Assembly: GCA_966128725.1 (NCBI GenBank)
Contig: CBHYLN010000026.1
Location: forward strand, 1 to 44,901
Direction: 5' to 3'
From: JAFDZV01 sp966128725
GTDB lineage: Bacteria; Bacteroidota; Ignavibacteria; OLB7
DNA length: 44,901 bases
The translations under genes were made by a program, and so were the position numbers. This document shows, one piece after another, positions 41,274-44,901 of this stretch. Numbering within the stretch: position 1 is the stretch's first letter; each line of letters starts with the position of its first letter. Under the pieces are notes generated by a model that was not told the DNA's origin, searched no databases, and saw only the letters and a list, made by a program, of their open reading frames with translations.

Positions 41274-42365
41274 ATGCTTTCGGATCTGGAGATACTGGCG
41301 CTGACCATGGTGCCGGGTATCACATCGGCGGGCGTACGCGCGTTGGTTGAAAGCGGTATGCCGATTGATGCGATAACCAGCGCCGCGCCCGGGTGGCTTG
41401 CCGCGATGGGATTGCGGCGGGCTGCCATCGAGGGGGTGGCGGTGCTGGATCTGCATCTCGACCGCGCGCACGAGCTTGCACGCGAGGCTGAACGCCGAGG
41501 TGCGGCGATCCTCACATTCTGGGACGAACGCTACCCGGCGCGTCTGCGGCAGATTTACGCGCCGCCAATGGTTCTGTACATGCACGGCTCGCTTGTCGAT
41601 TCCGACGAGCGGGCCGTTGCCGTTGTGGGCACACGGCGTGCCACGCTGTATGGGCGCATGGCCGCCGAACGTTACGCAACAGGGCTGGCGCAGGCCGGTG
41701 TTACCGTTGTCAGCGGCTTGGCGCGCGGTATCGACATGTTCGCCCATGCGGCCGCGATGCGCGCCGGCGGCCGCACGATTGCGGTGGTGGCGTCCGGGCT
41801 CGACAGGATACAACCCAACCACGCGGCCGATACGGCGTTGAAGATCGCGGCGCACGGCGCGGTGCTTACCGAGTATCCCTTCGGTGTAAAGGCGCTGCGC
41901 CCATATTTCCCGCAGCGAAACCGGATCATCAGCGGCATGTGTGCCGGCACGGTGATCGTGGAGAGCAACGAACGGGGTGGGGCGATGATCACGGCCGATT
42001 TTGCCCTTGACCAGAACCGCGACGTGTTCGCGGTGCCAGGCCCGATCATCGCCGAGCAAAGCCGTGGGGTGAACATGTTGATCCGGACCGATCGCGCGCG
42101 ATTGACACAATCGCCCGATGACGTCCTCGAAGCGCTTGGCTACCGTATTGCTGCGGGCGACCTGCCGGCCACCCTTGCGGTGGGCATGGATCTTTCCGTG
42201 TTCGAGCAGCAAATCCTGGATGCGTTGTCGGAGGAACCCGCCCACGTGGATGTGATCGGTGAGCGGGCCGGCCTTGGGCCTAGCGAAACGCTTGTAAGCC
42301 TGTTGGGCCTGGAGTTCAAGGGGCTTGCACGACAAATGGCGGGAAAGCTCTTTGTTCGCACGTAG
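41274..42365 (+). CDS. dprA: DNA-processing protein DprA
   Basis: DprA binds incoming single-stranded DNA in natural transformation and loads RecA. The 363-residue protein starts MLSDLEILALTMVPGITSAG, with a helix-hairpin-helix-like N-terminal part. The Rossmann-type core holds VAVVGTRRATLYGRMAAERY, VVSGLARGIDMFAHAAAMRA, PYFPQRNRIISGM and GGAMITADFALDQNRDVFAV. A C-terminal winged-helix region (FEQQILDALSEEPAHVDVIG) follows. The ATG at 41274 is preceded by GGGGGAGA at good spacing. It lies 83 bases after a secreted-protein gene and has a perfect 12-bp terminator hairpin behind it. No other competence gene is near. Confidence 0.95.
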   Translation: MLSDLEILALTMVPGITSAGVRALVESGMPIDAITSAAPGWLAAMGLRRAAIEGVAVLDLHLDRAHELAREAERRGAAILTFWDERYPARLRQIYAPPMVLYMHGSLVDSDERAVAVVGTRRATLYGRMAAERYATGLAQAGVTVVSGLARGIDMFAHAAAMRAGGRTIAVVASGLDRIQPNHAADTALKIAAHGAVLTEYPFGVKALRPYFPQRNRIISGMCAGTVIVESNERGGAMITADFALDQNRDVFAVPGPIIAEQSRGVNMLIRTDRARLTQSPDDVLEALGYRIAAGDLPATLAVGMDLSVFEQQILDALSEEPAHVDVIGERAGLGPSETLVSLLGLEFKGLARQMAGKLFVRT

Positions 42366-42410
42366 CCGTGAAATGGCGATGATCGTTTTGTGGTGCCCGC
42401 GATTGCAACA

Positions 42411-42440
42411 CAAAGGGGCGGCCATGTTGCCGCCCCTTTG
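42411..42440. terminator. Bidirectional terminator between dprA and the aldolase gene
   Basis: CAAAGGGGCGGC pairs perfectly over 12 bp with GCCGCCCCTTTG around CATGTT. Plus-strand transcripts then meet CACGCGTTTTGATG. Both genes converge on it. Confidence 0.8.
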
Positions 42441-42467
42441 CACGCGTTTTGATGTTGCCGGATGCGC

Positions 42468-43526
42468 TCAGGCAACCGTTACCTGTGGTTCCAGGTATAC
42501 ATCCTGGATGGCATTCAGGATGGCGACGCCGTCGGCCATTGGGCGCTGGAATGCCTTGCGGCCGCTGATAAGGCCGGTGCCCCCTGCACGCTTGTTGATC
42601 ACGGCTGTGCGCACTGCCTCGGCAAGGTCGCTTTCGCCCGAGCTTGCCCCGCCGGAATTGATCAACCCCGCGCGGCCCATGTAGCAGTTGGCGACCTGAT
42701 ATCGGGTAAGATCGATCGGGTTGTCGCTCGAAAGGGTGTCGTACACCTTTGAGCTTGTCTTGCCGAACTTCAACGCGGTAAATCCGCCGTTGCATTCGGG
42801 CATCTTCTGCTTGATGATATCGGCCTGGATGGTAACGCCGAGGTGGTTTGCCTGCCCGGTAAGGTCGGCCGCCAGATGATAATCCTTATCGCCCTTGACG
42901 TTGAACGCGGGGTTGCGGAGATAGCACCACAGGATGGTTCCCATGCCAAGCTCGTGGGCGTAGGCGAATGCTTCGGCAACTTCGGTAAGCTGGCGCGTGG
43001 CCTCGTCGGAACCGAAGTAGATCGTTGCTCCGATCGCCGCGGCGCCCATATCGTGCGCCTGGTCGATGGTGCCGAACATCACCTGATCGAACTTGTTTGG
43101 ATAGGTGAGCAGTTCGTTGTGGTTGATCTTCACAACAAACGGAATGCGGTGAGCGTACTTGCGCGCAACCATGCCCAGCACACCGAACGTTGACGCCACC
43201 GCGTTGCAGCCACCCTCGATCGCCAGCTTCACGATATTCTCCGGATCGAAGTACGCGGGGTTGGGCGCGAACGACGCGCCAGCGGAGTGCTCGATTCCCT
43301 GGTCCACGGGAAGGATCGACACATAGCCCGTGTTAGCCAGGCGACCTGTGGAGTAAATCCACTGGAGATTGCCCAGCACACGATTGCTGCGGTCCGACGG
43401 GCCAAATATCCGATCGATGAAATCAGGGCCGGGCAGATGAAGCGATTCCTTCGGAATCGTGGTGGAAGTATGGTTGAGCAAGGCATCGGCATCTGCGCCG
43501 AGAAGTTCCTGAATTCGTTCGATCAT
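42468..43526 (-). CDS. fbaB: Class I fructose-bisphosphate aldolase (FbaB/DhnA type)
   Basis: This 352-residue enzyme splits fructose 1,6-bisphosphate into two trioses in glycolysis and the reverse in gluconeogenesis, with a Schiff-base lysine and no metal. It follows the Escherichia coli FbaB pattern closely: SILPVDQGIEHSAGASFAPN, PFVVKINHNELLTYPN, the Schiff-base segment IQADIIKQKMPE, NCYMGRAGLINSGG, INKRAGGTGLISGRKAF and the end AIQDVYLEPQVTVA. The ATG at 43526 starts MIERIQELLGADA. It stands alone behind a leader of about 190 bases with a Bacteroidota-type promoter and shares a terminator with dprA. Confidence 0.95.
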   Translation of the reverse strand: MIERIQELLGADADALLNHTSTTIPKESLHLPGPDFIDRIFGPSDRSNRVLGNLQWIYSTGRLANTGYVSILPVDQGIEHSAGASFAPNPAYFDPENIVKLAIEGGCNAVASTFGVLGMVARKYAHRIPFVVKINHNELLTYPNKFDQVMFGTIDQAHDMGAAAIGATIYFGSDEATRQLTEVAEAFAYAHELGMGTILWCYLRNPAFNVKGDKDYHLAADLTGQANHLGVTIQADIIKQKMPECNGGFTALKFGKTSSKVYDTLSSDNPIDLTRYQVANCYMGRAGLINSGGASSGESDLAEAVRTAVINKRAGGTGLISGRKAFQRPMADGVAILNAIQDVYLEPQVTVA

Positions 43527-43919
43527 TGTCGGCTCGGTCGGCTTTGGTGAGTGGAATCCCCCTTGCGCGGGCTCCGTGTAGCTCTCTGGTGCAGGCCGCC
43601 AGGGCATTGCAGGCGGGCGCGTCGCGCATCACTCCGGTGATACTGCTGAAGGGGACGGAACAGTTCGGGGCTTCGCGCGAGGGATCTTCGGGGAAGGTCG
43701 CGCGTGCGAATGGATGCAAATGTAGGCCCGGCCCCGCCACGAGACAACAGCACGAAACACACATCTACAATGGCCGTGCCCGTGTGCGCTGGTAAACCCG
43801 GATCGAGCGCGCATAATGCACAGCGCCCCAACCGATTGAACGGTTGGGGCGCGTGTTTGGTTGGGTTTCGGCTGGCCGCGGCGCAGGGTAGAGTTGCGCT
43901 TTGGCATAGCCGCCGAACC
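43527..43919. other. Non-coding region between the aldolase gene and the small periplasmic protein gene
   Basis: No gene is supported here. It holds the aldolase promoter and leader, and a perfect 12-bp hairpin GCGCCCCAACCG-ATTGAA-CGGTTGGGGCGC at 43823-43852. That hairpin lies 67 bases beyond the stop of the leftward gene at 43920 and may end its transcript, although the T-rich side (GTGTTTGG) is on the plus strand. Confidence 0.55.
43717..43747 (-). promoter_or_regulatory. Bacteroidota-type promoter of the aldolase gene
   Basis: On the minus strand TTG (43747-43745) is followed by a 20-base spacer and TACATTTG (43724-43717), matching TTG/TTTG, 17-23 bases, TAnnTTTG of Bacteroidota primary sigma promoters. 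Transcription would start about 7 bases on, near 43710, and give a leader of about 185 bases. Confidence 0.6.
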
Positions 43920-44384
43920 TTACAACTTCGCCTGAGCTGTGCTCACAAGCCGCGTTACCTGCGCACGCTGCGCCGGGGTAAGGATTGTCGCGAGCTGCGA
44001 GTTCTCGCGTGCTACCATCGGCTCGAGCTGGTTGTTGATTTCAACGATGCGAAGCATGCGGGGGGCTGCTTCGTTTGCCGCCATTGCGTCGTTGTAGTTC
44101 GGCCGTGCCGTGATCGCCCGGTACTCGCTCCAAAGCTGGGCGCGCTCGGCCTGCAGAGCCGATGCCTGCTTGCTCATCTCGGTGATCTTGGCGCGCTGCT
44201 CCGAGTTAAGCGAGATCGCGCTGGACATGATCACTGTGCTGGCGGCAACCGGTTGCGCCTGCTCCTTGTCGGCTGCCACACGGCGAACCCTGGAAGCCAC
44301 GGGGGCCTGTGCGAACGATGCGGTGATACCTGTTACGAGAACTGCTGCCACAAGGAGAGCGCGGGTTACGATCTTTTTTGTCAT
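43920..44384 (-). CDS. Small secreted protein, Spy/CpxP-like features, unknown function
   Basis: This 154-residue protein begins MTKKIVTRALLVAAVLVTGI and has a signal peptide with likely cleavage in ITASFAQAPVASR, between Ala and Gln. The mature part is mostly helical and charged, with SAISLNSEQRAKITEMSKQA and TILTPAQRAQVTRLV. The two repeats LNSEQ and LTPAQ resemble the L-T-x-x-Q motif of Spy/CpxP periplasmic chaperone-like proteins, but the match is short and the call is tentative. It is divergent from the agmatinase-like gene. The start at 44384 was chosen because it begins the signal peptide; an in-frame start at 44432 adds a poor N terminus. Confidence 0.7.
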   Translation of the reverse strand: MTKKIVTRALLVAAVLVTGITASFAQAPVASRVRRVAADKEQAQPVAASTVIMSSAISLNSEQRAKITEMSKQASALQAERAQLWSEYRAITARPNYNDAMAANEAAPRMLRIVEINNQLEPMVARENSQLATILTPAQRAQVTRLVSTAQAKL

Positions 44385-44634
44385 GTTAATCAAGCTCCAA
44401 CGGTTGTAGGAAAATCGCCTTCCAGATCGCAATGCCGCCTGCTGTTTGCTCTGCAGCGTTGCGCTGTTGGTTACGGGCTCTGTGACATGGCACCCAAGTA
44501 CGAGTTTAATGCCTGTTGAACAGGAATTTCAACCGGTGATTCCGGGTGCCAGATCACACGAGGCAACCATGCCGGATGGTACCGGCGCGCACAAACGACT
44601 TTCACGAATCATTGGACCCCAATACTCCAATACA

Positions 44635-44901
44635 ATGAAGACCCTTGGCCCCAAGAAGAACTTCCTTGCCATCGATCGGCAATTCTCGTCGCTTTCGGAT
44701 TCGGCCATCGCAATCGTGCAGGCGCCGTACGAGCACACAGTGAGTTATGGCGGTGGCACCGTGCGCGGCCCGCACGGGATTGTTGCCGCGTCGGCCTACG
44801 TGGAGTTCTACGACGACGAGTTCGACCGCGAGTTATGTTTTGACAGCGGCATCGCAACGTTGCATCCACTCGCGTTCGGCGACCGCACGGGGCGCAAGGC
44901 G
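44635..44901 (+). CDS. Agmatinase/arginase-family protein, N-terminal part (partial)
   Basis: Only the first 89 codons are in the window; the frame is open to the end. The sequence has APYEHTVSYGGGTVRGPHGI followed by an acidic ASAYVEFYDDEFDREL and GIATLHPL. This is the N-terminal pattern of bacterial ureohydrolases of the agmatinase (SpeB) type, which hydrolyse agmatine to putrescine and urea with two manganese ions. The metal-binding histidine and aspartates lie further on, outside the window, so substrate cannot be fixed. The start at 44635 gives MKTLGPKKNFLAIDRQF. A clear ribosome site is not seen. Confidence 0.75.
   Translation, partial: MKTLGPKKNFLAIDRQFSSLSDSAIAIVQAPYEHTVSYGGGTVRGPHGIVAASAYVEFYDDEFDRELCFDSGIATLHPLAFGDRTGRKA

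Noticed and set aside
40812..42443. Long minus-strand frame over dprA and the second secreted-protein gene
   Set aside because: It spans the ends of two well-supported plus-strand genes and shows no domain.

Overview
The window looks like a chromosome segment of a GC-rich member of the Bacteroidota/FCB group, and the Kapabacteria/Ignavibacteria side would fit best. The evidence is five secreted proteins that end in type IX secretion (T9SS) sorting domains, signal peptides that nearly all cleave just before glutamine (a Bacteroidota habit), a promoter of the Bacteroidota form (TTG, 20 bases, TACATTTG) upstream of the aldolase gene, and generally weak Shine-Dalgarno sequences. The lineage is inferred; no rRNA gene or other marker in the window settles it. 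I see no tRNA, rRNA, CRISPR array, transposase or phage gene.

Layout. At 1-6450 there is the 3' part of a LarA-like racemase gene, a leftward set (gmhB, a DUF971 protein, a GT4 glycosyltransferase), and a rightward set (a GT-C membrane glycosyltransferase, an enoyl-ACP-reductase-like SDR and a NanE-like epimerase that overlaps it by 4 bp). At 6497-11777 there is a leftward run: OmpR-type response regulator, histidine kinase, ruvA, a membrane acyltransferase and a lipoprotein. At 12207-19427 two giant ATPase/TPR/BTAD regulators meet tail to tail. At 19428-20118 lies a long non-coding stretch rich in hairpins, followed by a conserved protein distantly like deoxyhypusine synthase. At 21372-25409 two secreted T9SS substrates converge: a double beta-propeller and a PQQ-type sugar dehydrogenase. 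Then come an enoyl-CoA hydratase and a DUF58 protein (25564-27425). A large, lower-GC T9SS protein follows (27449-29956). Next is a leftward housekeeping run, read ptsN, hisS, a small unknown gene, an orphan histidine kinase and purM (35002-30174). At 35369-42365 a rightward set holds a GlmM-like phosphohexomutase, two paralogous T9SS proteins of an unrecognised family, and dprA. The end has a class I aldolase (fbaB type), a small periplasmic protein and the start of an agmatinase-family gene cut by the window edge.

How they fit together. Cell-envelope sugar chemistry recurs (heptose phosphatase, two glycosyltransferases, amino-sugar epimerase, phosphohexomutase, secreted sugar dehydrogenase), alongside housekeeping genes. 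The least ordinary parts are the convergent regulator pair with its DNA-binding region at the C terminus, the structured non-coding region before position 20119, the epimerase that lacks the usual catalytic lysine, and the tandem pair of secreted proteins with a shared unknown domain. No single gene cluster here can be called a proven new system.
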